Positions 1-11,900 of a stretch of DNA of 64,000 nucleotides are shown in pieces (positions within the stretch are counted from its first letter, which is position 1; each line of letters starts with the position of its first letter). The stretch lies in contig CAJINV010000005.1 of the NCBI GenBank assembly GCA_905178155.1, forward strand, positions 5,793,754 to 5,857,753, given 5' to 3'. The position numbers were made by a program, and so were the translations under genes. A model generated the notes under the pieces. That model had not been told where the DNA came from and did no database searches. It saw only the letters and a program-made list of their open reading frames with translations. Origin of the DNA: Amoebophrya sp. A120. Its lineage: Eukaryota; Sar; Dinophyceae; Syndiniales; Amoebophryaceae.

Positions 1-809
1 CTCGCCTGTCGATCTCCAGCTCGTCCTGGTTGTTCTTGTTTGGTATTCTACCACGCAATATCCAGGGCCCCTTGTACTACTTGGAAGACTTGCATGACAA
101 GCTGCAACGGTACTCGAAGAAATAAGCGCACTACCGTAGTTGGGTCGGGGTATAAATTCGTCATGCAGTATAGGCTGCTTTGTTTGTTTGTTCTAATGCT
201 GCTCCACCTGCCATGCAAACGCTCTAAATCTACAGGATTAGAACTAGTTGTCCACTATCATACCACGCGCGGGCCAAACGGAGAGGAGGCCTGCTGTTCG
301 TCGTCGGAGCTTGAGGAGGAGCCAGTCGCTACCAAAAACCGTGAAAAGACCGCGAGGAATTTGGAAGCGAAGCCGAGCATCAACGTCTGCTGTGCCACCT
401 GATCTTCGGCTGATGAGGAACTCGTGCTGGCGGGTAACACCACAGAGGGACGACGACCTCCAGGGTGATGATCACCAACCTGTTGATGGGACGACGAAAG
501 CGGCGTGATAGTGATAGACCTAGTAGAATTTTCCCTCGTCCACGTCCCACTCTGTTCGCCCGACGACGCCACTTTAATCGCAGGAGACGTCGATAGCCGC
601 CCAGCATGGGGATCAACACCCGCCATGATTTCCAGGTCGTTAAACCAGCTTGTCATGGTGGAGGGAGCAGTCCTTTCGCTGGTGTCCAAATCCGTTTCGC
701 TGGTGAGCAGATGATCGTCCCGTGGAGGTACTATCCCGCGTGAAATGGCAGCTACGATCACCCATGCATAATTACAACTCATCACACAAATAACTACTAC
801 ATAGTACAT
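1..809 (-). CDS. Hypothetical secreted or membrane protein, 3' end outside window
   Basis: I do not recognise this gene. The proposed start at 809 opens with a hydrophobic stretch (MYYVVVICVMSC, then WVIVAAIS), which reads as a signal peptide or membrane anchor. It is followed by a Ser/Thr/Asp-rich region with poly-Ser runs. The first exon runs 809-263. There an element (56-262) flanked by exact CCACG repeats interrupts it. Removing the element plus one CCACG rejoins the frame (PRVV to EYQTRT), which stays open to the window edge. Without that removal the frame stops at once. No domain can be named; codon usage and low complexity resemble the neighbours. Confidence 0.5.
56..262. mobile_element. 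Introner-like element, unclassified
   Basis: 207 bp between exact 5-bp repeats CCACG (51-55 and 263-267). Its high-coordinate end has the usual ATA terminus, but the low-coordinate end starts CAATATCC rather than TAT, so the boundary is less sure. Contains the GTCATGC-type internal motifs seen in the other elements. Confidence 0.5.
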
Positions 810-1139
810 ACAGAATAAAAAGTGCAGGTAGTACTAGTACTAGTACTAGGCACTGTACAACGTAACTAGGATGTTTCGCAACATCGTCACAAATTGATGT
901 TCTTGATACAGGGTGATGGTGCTGCTTTGAAATAGCATATCAGCTGCGTCGATCATCGGAGAGGTATTTTCTGATGGCTGCGCAAGCGCTAGCGCGTGAT
1001 CCTTCTCATCGTCCTTGTAGCCCTCGGTGTAGTCCGTGTGTCGTCCTGCGAAGAGATCATTTGAGATGCAATTACTTTTCATCACAACAATGAAACATAA
1101 TCGACTTCCTTAACGAAGAAGACAGACGCTGCGTGGTGG
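810..1139. other. Spacer with possible last exon
   Basis: About 330 bp between the genes ending at 1140 and starting at 809. A minus-strand open stretch at 1085-846 follows a CTTCGCAG acceptor-like site and could be an alternative 3' exon of the upstream gene, but I cannot fix a donor. Near 830-850 there is a short CTAGTA tandem repeat. Confidence 0.3.
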
Positions 1140-4100
1140 CTAGGGAGAAAAAAAGTGCGAGCATGCCGATGCCCCCATCTTGTGGTGTGCGAGTTGCTGT
1201 AGCCAAGAGTGACTTGCGTTGTTAAGATTTGAATGCATTTGCCGAAGCAATAAAATACCTGGGGAAATGATCGCCGGGGGCTGAGGCATGACGGTCCTGT
1301 CGTGACGCTCAGCATCATCTAATTCATTCTCCTGTTTGACTGGAATCCCATCCTCCTGCTTAATACGGAGTTTGGTGCTCTCCCGCAGCTTTCTGGGCCT
1401 CGTGGAGATGTGTGTTATTTGTTCCCTCTGCCGGCGTCCTGGCGAAGTAGGAATTGTGCCAGCTACCTTCTTCACCTGGTGTTGTTCCATTGACTCGTAC
1501 TTGCGACTCAAGCGGTGATCGTCGTCCCCGCGGCTGTTCTCGTTTTTCTCATTTTTAGTTGCAGGAGGACTATTCTCTGCCGCGGTAGAGCGCTGTTCTG
1601 CCGGCGAACCTCCCTCGTGGACGTGTTGGTTGGCTGGGGCCAGGGACGTCCCCAAAGATGTTGTAGAAGTTGCTGACGAATCAAGCAGCTCCCCGGCACT
1701 GGAGATCTTCTCCTTCTGCTGGATCTCGGCAGTGGTGGATGTACTGTTGCTGCTCTTATTTTCCTCCAGAAGTGACGATGACGCTTGCACTACTTGATGA
1801 AGATCATGCTCCAGCAGGTCGACGTCGTTTTCGTCCGAAAGTGCGGTGAGCTGTCCTTGCCCGCCTGCGGTTACTTGTTGGTCTGGAGCCCGATCGTCAA
1901 AGGCGAAGAAAGAAGTGCTGGCCCTGTCACGATCACCTCCAAGCGCATGGGGGCGTCAGGCTTCGAATCTTCGGCAAAGTTGAACTGCTCTGCGATGCAT
2001 AAAAATAAATACCAGTCTTGCAGCGTCGAGGGCAAGTGGATGCAAATCTTCTGCGACTACGCCTCTACCTGTTCTTGTTGGCACCAGATAGCGATCGCTT
2101 TAAGTGAAGTAGCGAGACAAAAGAAGTCGGAGTCTTCTGTGGCCGCCAAATATCATGACAAATTGGATGTCGGTGCTGCCAGAATATGTCATGCGCCAAT
2201 GAAGAAACTGGGAGCCGGACTGGGATTGAGATTTTAATACTTATGCATGACGATGACATATTTTTTCACCTGTGTCGATGTCGACCTTGACGCCTCCATA
2301 AAACTGACAGCCGGGGGAAGGGCCGGATAAGCGTCGCCCTTCTCGCTGTCTCTTTTGCAACTGCTCTGTGACTTTGTGCGCTAGCTCCTCGGGCATTGCT
2401 GGGTACTTCTCGGGCACTTGCGGTGGCAAGGGTTTGTATTCGTACCAGTAGGGGTCCTCTTGTGTTACTCCCAGCTGCTCTCGCGCACCGTCGGTAAGAC
2501 GACTTGGTTCCAGTCGACTAGGACTACCCTCCGGCGTGGGTCCTGGTAGTATCTCCTGGAGGATCGGTTCGAAGCGCCGCAAATGCTTTCCAGCTTGCTC
2601 GGCCTGGTAACCTTCCTCGCGTAACATCGAGGACACAGCTGACCCGAACTGCTGCGGAGGAAGTCTCTTCTCCCAATAGTTCGCCAGCGTAGGCGGTCCT
2701 TTTTGATCACCGTCTCGCTGGATGTCGGACCATTTGCCCTTGTTCGAATACCCAACCTCTACGCGAATGTTCAGCGCCCGACTGGTTAGCGCTTGGTACA
2801 GCTTCAGTTTCAGTGCGTTGTCCTTGTGGTGAAACAGGTCGTGCTTCCGGCTATGAACATCCGGCGGGTCTTCGTTGCTCTTTCCCTCCTTTTTTGATGC
2901 TAGTTCATCAGCAAAATACGACAAGGAGCGGCGCTTGAAGTCAAGGAAGGTTGCCCAGTAGTTGTTGGCGAATTTTTCGCGCATTAATAAATCAGCTTTT
3001 CCTTCGCGTTTCAATTGCCGCCACTCTTTTTGCTTGTGCTTATGGTTCTTAATTTGTTCTTGATAGTCGTGGGAGTCGTGCACTATCTGTTCGCTTAGTC
3101 GCCCCTCGGTGATCGCGTTGGCCGCGTCGAAAACCTGCTTGTGGGTTGCAGCGTAGTCGATGGGGAGGCGGTGTCCGTGTAGAATCGCGTCCGCGTCGTG
3201 CTGGGGAATAAGCTCGCTCCAGAGGAGTTTTTGCACTCCTTCCGCGCTTAGACCCGCGGACGTTCGCAAGCCCTGCTTCAAGGTGGGTACTTGTTCGTGA
3301 GGAAATGCGTCGACTCGATTTCCGACAAAGTTGTGTCCGCTCTTCTTTTGCTTTCCCAGTTCATCGACAAACATACCGACTTATGCAGTGCAAAAGTATC
3401 GTACTCGTATAAATTTAAATGCAGGAAGGTCTTGCAGCATTACAAATTTCTTTGTCAAAGGGGCAAATCAGCATTGCAAATTTTTATGCTGAGAAAATTT
3501 GTAATGCATCCATTTATACGAGTACGATACATTTGCAGTTCATACGACTAGGTGCGTCACCGGTTCGGAGTACTTCTTCACCAACTCAGAAACCGAGTAC
3601 AGCTTGTCGGGGCCCTATGAAACAAAAAAAAAAAGCTATAGCTAGCAGCACAATATTTCTGCGAAGCACCTAGCAGTTGCAAAACACGCATTAAAACCGG
3701 CAAGTAGAGGATAAAGCTGTATCATGCAAGACATTCAGAGGAAGCATAGCTTCATGACAATGGATAACGACAATCCTCTTTGCGAAGTAGATGTAGATCC
3801 CCTTTCAGCCTACAGCAGCAATCGCATTGCAAGTCTAGTAGTTTCTTGTCATGCGTCACGCATTCGTGTTGCAGTTGTTGGAGTCGATACTAGAGTGTAC
3901 TTGGGTTTATTAACTGTAGCATTTTTTTCTCGCAGCATAAATCCGTTTCGAACACATGCCGGATGTTGCGATGATGGTGAGAGTGCCCGTTCCGCCCGCT
4001 TCCATGCTTGTTATGCGCTAGGAAGGTGTGGTAAAATCCCTCGCTGAATTCCTTTCGAAAATACTGCAGCTGGGCAAACCGCGCGTCCTTGAAGTCGTGG

Positions 4101-4687
4101 ACTATCGCTTCGGTAATGGATTTCACTTTTCGTGACTTTGCCGCCCACTTCCAGTACTCGGTGGCCAGCTTCGCAGCCGTTGATTGCGCTTCGGCGTTCT
4201 TCACGTGGGTAGGGTCCTCTGATGTCGCAAAGAACTGCGCGATGCGCCTCTTTATGTCCACGCCCAGTTCGTACTCCTTATCGCTCTTATGCTGGAAGCT
4301 GCTGTCATCTACTTCCGGTACTTGTTGCCCCGGGGCAGCTGCTGAAGCAGGAGCAGCTGCTCTCGCCGTGCTCGCCGTCCTCCCCGCCGCGGCGCTATTC
4401 CCATTAAGCAGGTTACTCATTCTATCCATCATGGTGGGGTTGCTTCCTGGTTTTTCTTCCCGGGAGGGCCGCTGTGTTCCAGCCGCACCATGCTGCTGGT
4501 GTCCCGCTCGTGCTCCCGTGGTCGTGTGATGGGCGCCAGTCGTCGTGGGTGATTGCACTCTTGCACCTCCACGCGGTTGATGTTGCCCGCCGTTGCCGGG
4601 ATGCGCCCCAGAACCGCTGCTCCTCGGGGTTGCAGCTGCAGGTGGAGTAGGATTACTTCCATACGACGTTCTGCGTCTGGGGGGCAT
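1140..4687 (-). CDS. Hypothetical 896-aa protein, four exons split by three introner-like elements
   Basis: Function not recognised. Exons 4687-3940, 3615-3545, 3381-2301 and 1945-1140 give 2,691 nt (897 codons) once one TSD copy is removed per junction. Residues 1-110 are low complexity (MPPRRRTSYGS, then Gly/Thr/Ala-rich). From about 120 to 250 there is charged, probably helical sequence (EYWKWAAKSRKVKSITEA), and 280-620 is a charged region with QEQIKNHKHKQKEW and TLANYWEKRLPPQQFG. The C-terminal third is Ser/Thr/Glu-rich with RKLRESTKLRIKQE. No membrane segment or signal peptide. The start at 4687 is chosen because MPPRRR begins the typical basic low-complexity leader; an in-frame Met exists 15 nt upstream. 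The stop at 1140 could be replaced by a further exon. Confidence 0.6.
1946..2300. mobile_element. Introner-like element, family H
   Basis: 355 bp. Shares a stretch (ATGACAAATTGGAT, then GTCATGCGCC) with the H element at 54350-54635 and a related terminus (GGCGTCAGG). TSD is degenerate (AAGCG/AAACT), yet collapsing it restores the frame of the host gene (GCP-LGGD), so the copy looks old. Confidence 0.7.
3382..3544. mobile_element. Introner-like element, family A
   Basis: 163 bp with inverted ends built on TGCAAAAGTATCGTACTCG, flanked by exact TSD CGACT. Collapse joins HLV-GMFVDE in the host gene. Confidence 0.85.
3616..3939. mobile_element. Introner-like element, A-run family K
   Basis: 324 bp. 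Ends are TATGAAACAAAAAAAA and the inverse of TATGCTGCGAGAAAAAAA. TSD GGCCC/AATCC is degenerate. Collapsing it joins FETGPDKLYSV, the only open frame across the junction. Confidence 0.65.
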
Positions 4688-5483
4688 GATGAAAAAAATC
4701 ACCTACCGTCTGGCCAATAAAATGAAGCTGAACTACTTCAACGTCTAGTTGTACGGTTCACAGCATTCTACTAGTTTTTAATTTTTTTATCTCGTGAAAA
4801 AGAAAAAACGCGCTCGAGATACAATCAACATAAACATAAAGATGAAGAAAAAAATGACGAGAAAAATATGGAGAAAATCGTGAAGAAAAAGGAGCACAGC
4901 TTATTGTTGTTGATGAGGAAGAGGAAGCCGCTATCACGAGACGCCAGTACTACGATCGGTTGCGAGCAGGAAAAGCCTAAAATTTTTGGCATAGCTTGGT
5001 CAGTCTCCACACGATACGGCCCACGATTGAAGCAAGAGGTGCAGAGGCACTAATTTACTCTTTGAAGAACTTGCAATCCACATACGAGCACTAGCACACA
5101 TACAGAAAACGACTGTGACCAATGAGAAGAACGACCCCGGCACCAACGTCGCTCTAGTTGTAGTTCCTGACCCAGGTGGATAAAATGTTGGTGATAACTA
5201 AAAAATTTCGACTTCCTCAACATTTTCACCACGGTCAACATCAAAACGACTACGATTTTGACGACTGCCACGACAAATATAAATTCCACGATCAACATGT
5301 CCCAGCAGCGAGTTTCTAGTTTTCTACGTACCTAGTACTACTTCGAGCTAGTAGTTCTGAAGGTGAGCTGGAACACAAATACAAACTGCATGGCATCCCC
5401 ACCACTCACGAGAAAGAGCTGTGTGATGTCAGTGTCTGTGTCAGCTGTCCATATCAAATAAGGGACGCGGCATGTTACGCTTC
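4688..5483. other. Intergenic spacer
   Basis: About 800 bp between the gene starting at 4687 and the stop at 5484. A/T-rich with A-runs; I see no coding signal, tRNA or inverted-repeat element in it. Confidence 0.5.
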
Positions 5484-7910
5484 TCAGAAGTCCGTCGAAG
5501 TCGACGGAGTGCTAGAAGATGTCGAATAAGGCACACACAATTTTGGATCGATGTTCTATCAAATGTAAAAGTGTCTGGGTATGGAAGACGCCCAGAAAAG
5601 CGCCGGAAGTGCGTCGCTTTTATTTACGTGAGATTTGCGCGAGATTTGCGCGAGATTTAGAAAATAGTAGGAATATTGCCAAATCCGTCGGGCAGCTTTT
5701 TGAGGCGGGAACCCCCTCCGTGAATATTTTCGAGTATGTTCGCGAATGTGCTTGAGTTGAAAACATTCACGGAGGGGGTTTTCGCCTCAAAAAGCTGCCC
5801 GAGTTGGCAATATTATTAATATTCAGGAATATTTATTGGCGAATATACTTGAAAATATTCACGGAGGGGGTTTTCGCCTCAAAAAGCTGCCCGAGTTGGC
5901 AATATTATTAATATTCAGGAATATTTATTGGCGAATATACTTGAAAATATTCACGGAGGGGGTTTTCGCCTCAAAAAGCTGCCCGAGTTGGCAATATTAT
6001 TAATATTCAGGAATATTTATTGGCGAATATACTTGAAAATATTCACGGAGGGGGTTCTCGCCTCAAAAAGCTGCCCGAGTTGGCAATATTATTAATATTC
6101 AGGAATATTTATTGGCGAATATACTTGAAAATATTCACGGAGGGGGTTTTCGCCTCAAAAAGCTGCCCGAGTTGGCAATATTATTAATATTCAGGAATAT
6201 TTATTGGCGAATATACTTGAAAATATTCACGGAGGGGGTTTTCGCCTCAAAAAGCTGCCCGAGTTGGCAATATTATTAATATTCAGGAATATTTATTGGC
6301 GAATATACTTGAAAATATTCACGGAGGGGGTTTTCGCCTCAAAAAGCTGCCCGAGTTGGCAATATTATTAATATTCAGGAATATTTATTGGCGAATATAC
6401 TTGAAAATATTCACGGAGGGGGTTTTCGCCTCAAAAAGCTGCCCGAGTTGGCAATATTATTAATATTCAGGAATATTTATTGGCGAATATACTTGAAAAT
6501 ATTCACGGAGGGGGTTTTCGCCTCAAAAAGCTGCCCGAGTTGGCAATATTATTAATATTCAGGAATATTTATTGGCGAATATACTTGAAAATATTCACGG
6601 AGGGGGTTTTCGCCTCAAAAAGCTGCCCGAGTTGGCAATATTATTAATATTCAGGAATATTTATTGGCGAATATACTTGAAAATATTCACGGAGGGGGTT
6701 TTCGCCTCAAAAAGCTGCCCGAGTTGGCAATATTATTAATATTCAGGAATATTTATTGGCGAATATACTTGAAAATATTCACGGAGGGGGTTTTCGCCTC
6801 AAAAAGCTGCCCGAGTTGGCAATATTATTAATATTCAGGAATATTTATTGGCGAATATACTTGAAAATATTCACGGAGGGGGTTTTCGCCTCAAAAAGCT
6901 GCCCGAGTTGGCAATATTATTAATATTCAGGAATATTTATTGGCGAATATACTTGAAAATATTCACGGAGGGGGTTCTCGCCTCAAAAAGCTGCCCGAGT
7001 TGGCAATATTATTAATATTCAGGAATATTTATTGGCGAATATACTTGAAAATATTCACGGAGGGGGTTCTCGCCTCAAAAAGCTGCCCGATTTGGCAATA
7101 TTATTAATATGCAGGAATATTTATTGGCGAATATGCTTGAAAATATTCACGGAGGGGGTTCTCGCCTCAAAAAGCTGCCCGATTTGGCAATATTATTAAT
7201 ATTCAGGAATATTTATTGGCGAAAATGCTTGAAAATATTCACGGGGGGGGTTCTCGCCTCAAAAAGCTGCCCGAGCTGGCAATATTATTAATATTCAGGA
7301 ATATTTCTTGGCGAATATACTTGAAAATATTCACGGAGGGGGTTCTCGCCTCAAGAAGCTGCCCGCCTTGGCAATATTGTTAATATTCAGGAACTTTCAA
7401 CGGATTTGGCAATATTCCTAATATTTTTGGAAATCTCGCGCAAATCTCGCGCAAATCTCACGCAAATAAAAAGCATGCATTTGCGGCGCTTTTCTGGGCG
7501 TCTTCCATACCCAGACACTTTTACACTTGATATGTTCTTGCACACACTGATCGAAGATTCAACAGCAGTCAGTGGTCCAAAACGAAATCGCTTACAACGG
7601 AAGTACACTTCGTGATGAACAGCAGGGATGACACAAGTGCAGTTACCGAGCCAGCACGAGATTCCTCTTCCTGGAGTAGTTCCTTGCTCTCGAGGACTTG
7701 GGCCGTCGCGCTGCTTTTCGTATTTTTTCTGCCGCGATATTGCATTGTTCGCGCTACAGTGCGGGGCACTTGTTCCTCTCGTCCTCGGTCTTCCCTGCTC
7801 CTGACCGCCCCGCGCAGAGTTTGCTGATCGTCCGGCGCAAGCTTGCATTCCATTGTGGCCGCGACCGGCAGGGCGGACGCGAAGAGGGGCGACAGCGGTC
7901 TTCCTGCCAT
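5484..7910 (-). CDS. Small secreted-type protein (about 129 aa) interrupted by a satellite-bearing element
   Basis: The proposed start at 7910 gives MAGRPLSPLFASALPVAA, a plausible signal peptide, followed by a charged region. A 56-nt GT-AG intron (7646-7591) and removal of the giant element 5557-7532 with one TGTTC copy give 390 nt, an exact multiple of three. The product ends SVCKNIDPKLCVPYS, a Ser/Thr-rich tail, and TGA at 5484. Without the small intron the two halves are in different frames, which is why I propose it. The 5' exon occurs twice (also 8479-8856) because of the 945-bp duplication; only one is likely real. No family recognised. Confidence 0.45.
5557..7532. mobile_element. Giant introner-like element (family B ends) carrying a 92-bp satellite array
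   Basis: 1,976 bp between exact TSD TGTTC (5552-5556 and 7533-7537). The ends are family B (TATCAAATGTAAAAGTGTC and its inverse), followed by long inverted arms that include GGCGTCTTCCATACCCAG at the right and its complement at the left. The interior is a tandem array. Collapsing the TSD keeps the host frame open (CKN-IDPKL), so it behaves as a spliced element despite its size. Confidence 0.85.
5765..7385. repeat. Tandem satellite, 92-bp unit, 18 copies
   Basis: The landmark CGGAGGGGG recurs about every 92 bp from 5771 to 7334 (18 starts). Copies in the first two thirds are nearly identical. The last five carry changes (TTTT to TTCT, CGAGTT to CGATTT, ATTCAGG to ATGCAGG, and one copy with a longer G run), as expected for array edges. 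The left arm at 5690-5740 is an inverted partial copy of the unit (ACCCCCTCCGTGAATATT), so the array is the expanded right arm of a hairpin. Confidence 0.95.
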
Positions 7911-8922
7911 TGCTGGAGTAAGAACTGGGTCAAGAGTTGTCAGCGCAGCTAGTACACAAGAATGACTACAGACGTGNTTGGCGAATATACTTGAAAATAT
8001 TCACGGAGGGGGTTCTCGCCTCAAAAAGCTGCCCGATTTGGCAATATTATTAATATGCAGGAATATTTATTGGCGAATATGCTTGAAAATATTCACGGAG
8101 GGGGTTCTCGCCTCAAAAAGCTGCCCGATTTGGCAATATTATTAATATTCAGGAATATTTATTGGCGAAAATGCTTGAAAATATTCACGGGGGGGGTTCT
8201 CGCCTCAAAAAGCTGCCCGAGCTGGCAATATTATTAATATTCAGGAATATTTCTTGGCGAATATACTTGAAAATATTCACGGAGGGGGTTCTCGCCTCAA
8301 GAAGCTGCCCGCCTTGGCAATATTGTTAATATTCAGGAACTTTCAACGGATTTGGCAATATTCCTAATATTTTTGGAAATCTCGCGCAAATCTCGCGCAA
8401 ATCTCACGCAAATAAAAAGCATGCATTTGCGGCGCTTTTCTGGGCGTCTTCCATACCCAGACACTTTTACACTTGATATGTTCTTGCACACACTGATCGA
8501 AGATTCAACAGCAGTCAGTGGTCCAAAACGAAATCGCTTACAACGGAAGTACACTTCGTGATGAACAGCAGGGATGACACAAGTGCAGTTACCGAGCCAG
8601 CACGAGATTCCTCTTCCTGGAGTAGTTCCTTGCTCTCGAGGACTTGGGCCGTCGCGCTGCTTTTCGTATTTTTTCTGCCGCGATATTGCATTGTTCGCGC
8701 TACAGTGCGGGGCACTTGTTCCTCTCGTCCTCGGTCTTCCCTGCTCCTGACCGCCCCGCGCAGAGTTTGCTGATCGTCCGGCGCAAGCTTGCATTCCATT
8801 GTGGCCGCGACCGGCAGGGCGGACGCGAAGAGGGGCGACAGCGGTCTTCCTGCCATTGCTGGAGTAAGAACTGGGTCAAGAGTTGTCAGCGCAGCTAGTA
8901 CACAAGAATGACTACAGACGTG
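7032..8922. repeat. 945-bp direct duplication across a single N
   Basis: Bases 7978-8922 repeat 7032-7976 with a constant offset of 946, and the junction is one undetermined base at 7977. The copies look identical, including the divergent satellite units. This is the pattern of two contig ends that overlap but were joined with an N, so I read it as an assembly artefact. Confidence 0.85.
8479..8856 (-). pseudogene. Second copy of the 5' exon of the 5484-7910 gene
   Basis: Sequence-identical to 7533-7910, including the MAGRPLSPLF start. It lies just downstream of the thioesterase stop (8912). If the duplication is an assembly artefact, this is the true position of the exon and the copy at 7533-7910 should be deleted; it is not a separate gene. 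Confidence 0.6.
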
Positions 8923-11900
8923 ACGAAGTTACTCTCCTGCTGCCAAAGCCCCCCGGATCACCATCATGATTTAGATGCTGCTCCTCTAGTTCTTTATGTT
9001 GTAGTGCAACAAGCCCCCCGCTCGCCTGATCAGAACGACTGTCATGCTGCTCTCCACGACCAGCACCAGGTCCATTCGGCCCAATGTGTTGCTCTTGACA
9101 TCTTTGACTATTCCCGTTGGTCTTCAGCGGCGATACGCGACCTGTTTTATTCGTCGTGGTTCCACTTGTGCCACTCCCACTTCCTGTTCCTTTATTTCCG
9201 CCGACATCGAACCGCAATAGCAGTTCCTGCGCCAAGCTGGCTATCAGCTTCTTCGTCCGGACGCAGTACACTTGCCCTCTGACCATCGCTCTCGCATTCC
9301 CGATGGAATAGCAGCTATCCTGTAGTAGAAAAACTGTCATCATCTACAAAGGTCTTATGATGCAAAAGTCCAAGTGGATATAGACTTACAAAGCCTACCT
9401 ATAATTTCGGTTGTTGCATTTATTAATTTTCTGTAGCTCGTCCACCCAAACCGTATTGACAGACTTTAGGAGCCCGCCACCTCGCAAAACAAATTTCCTT
9501 CTTTCCGTGAACGTGCGTTCCTCGTCCTTGCGCAGAAACTACAGAATTCTAAATCGTAATACTGCATGCGGACTGTTGACAAGAGGGACCATTTTTCTGC
9601 AGGATAGCAGCTACAATCGAACAACAACCATTCGTCCGCCCGCCAGTTCCAGGCGTCTTTCTCTTTGATGCCCACGTTGATGTCTCTTATTTCTGTACTA
9701 TGTAATGTCGCTTGCGTGGTTTGCGTTTGTCCGTTCAACATGTGCCGCTGCTCGGAAAAATGAAAACTACTTCGGAAGGAGGGCTCATGAAACCACAAAG
9801 CGTGGTCGAGCGAGACCATATTTTTGACTCTTATCCTGTGTAAAAGCATCGCATTCGTATAAATGCAAGTCTTGCATCACAAATTTTTTTCTGAAGGCAA
9901 ATCAGCATTACAAATTTTATTTTCAATGCATTTATACGAGTACGATACTTTTGCAGTTCTTAATTCTCCTGGTCCGACGATGGTACCCGCCGTTCGGTGC
10001 GAACGCGCAGAGCGCGAGGTTGGTATCCGTCATGTGTGCCAGAACGCTCTGGTGGTACAGCATGTGCTGCGAGTAGAGGTTCTCGCTCGAATTTGATGGA
10101 TCAAGACCCACATTTTTTTTCCCGTCTGCAACACTCGTCGTCGAGACCACATCATCAATCCCGTACTTCGTCTTTACGAACTATGAAAGCCTCAGGTTGG
10201 AAATCATCAAAGTGAAAATAATTTGTAATGCAAAAAAACGCTTCCAGTTGGAGCGCCGTTTCTAGTCGGCGCATGACAAATTTCCCGGGCACTCAAAGCG
10301 TGTCTGTCATGCTAGTTAGGCAAAGGGGTGCCGTTCTCATATGCTAATCAGCAGCCCAATTCTGAACCCGTAGAAGCACAATAAGTAGTCGGCCCCCAAT
10401 GCGTTCTCTGCAATGCAGTCTTTTTGGTGTCGCATTTCATGCATCACAAATTATTTCCACTTTGAGGATTTCCATTCTGAGAGTGTCATACAAACCACAC
10501 CAGCCTGCCAGGGTTATCCCGGGTCCCGCCGGGCCAGTCATCGGAAAGGATCTATCCTGTGCAAAAGTATCGCACTCGTAATTGCAGTCAAGCATTACAA
10601 ATCTCTTTTTAAGGTAAATTCGCATTACAAATTTTATTTCTCATGCTGAGGAAATTTGTAATGCATTTATTATACGAGTACGATACTTTTGCAGTTCATA
10701 GGATCGTTACTGGCCTTATGTCCAGCGGCGTGGGGCCGCCACGGAAATCCCGGTGGTTTTTTACGTCGATCTCGTCAACACGGGTCGTGGAGGAAGTGGA
10801 AGATGAACTTCCGGCGTCATGGCTAGGCGCTGCAGGAGCTCCTTTGATGTTGTGCTTAGTATTTTTCTCCACGTCTACTTTGTCCTTCCCATACACTTTC
10901 AGAAACGAGGCAAAAATCACTTCGTCATATGGCTTCAGGCTGTTGATGGCACGTTGCTCTAGTTCTTCCTTGTCGGAGGTTGAAGATGACGCAGCTCCTG
11001 TGTGGTCGAGCATCAAGCTGCTCCTGCCGACGTCCGAGCCCATCATCCCACCTGCAGCTCTTTCAGTCGGCGGAACAGCAGCGCGCGTGGGATCGAGATC
11101 GTGGGTCTTGTTTTTCCCCTGCTGCAATACCGCCAGCACATCCGCCGGGAACTGTTCGCAGTAGGAATCGGAAGGAGCAGGAGGTCGTGGAGTGCCATTT
11201 GGTCTTGTTCTACTATCGGTGCCGCTAAAGATGTCCTCAGGGTAGTGTGCAGCACTTTCACCTCCTCCTTTTATTGCAGCTTTGCTGGTACTACTAGATG
11301 CAGCTGTGGTGCGTGTGCCATCTCCCACTTCCTCTGCTGCCTGACTGGACACAATGCACGAGAAAATCACCCTGCCCTTCTATTAAATGGAAAAATCCCC
11401 CCACCCCATATCAAACACGAAACTTGTGATGCTGTATTTGGGTACACAAATCGACTTGTAGTGCTAGAAGGCCAAGAGCCGCAGTTGTGACCTCGTTTGC
11501 AGGTAATTTGCAATGCTGTTTCCCACTTCCAGTTGCTTCCTGTCATGCTGAAGATGCAAGGCTTCCCCACGCCCCCCAGCACTACAGTCCGCATCTTTTC
11601 CACCCTTCTAGCATGACTAAGCTGATTTGTAACTGCAAATCTGCATCACAGATTTCCGTTTTGATATGGGGAGGGGGGATTTTTCCTCACAATACCTTCT
11701 GCAGCGCGTCCACGCATCTCGTCGAAAAAGACCGGCCGTCGCGGATCACCCGCACGCGGTACGTTAGGTCTTCCGAGAGCGACCCCGTTCCCAGAAAGTA
11801 CGCGTGCAACGAGTGGGCGGTTTTGCGCTGAGGATTGTTTTTTTTCAACGTGGTCGCGAAATGGTAATGGAGATTGATGTCTACTGTGAATTATATCTGA

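Noticed and set aside
5765-7385. CRISPR-like regular repeats
   Set aside because: The 92-bp units are contiguous with no variable spacers, there are no cas genes, and the setting is eukaryotic. It is a satellite array.
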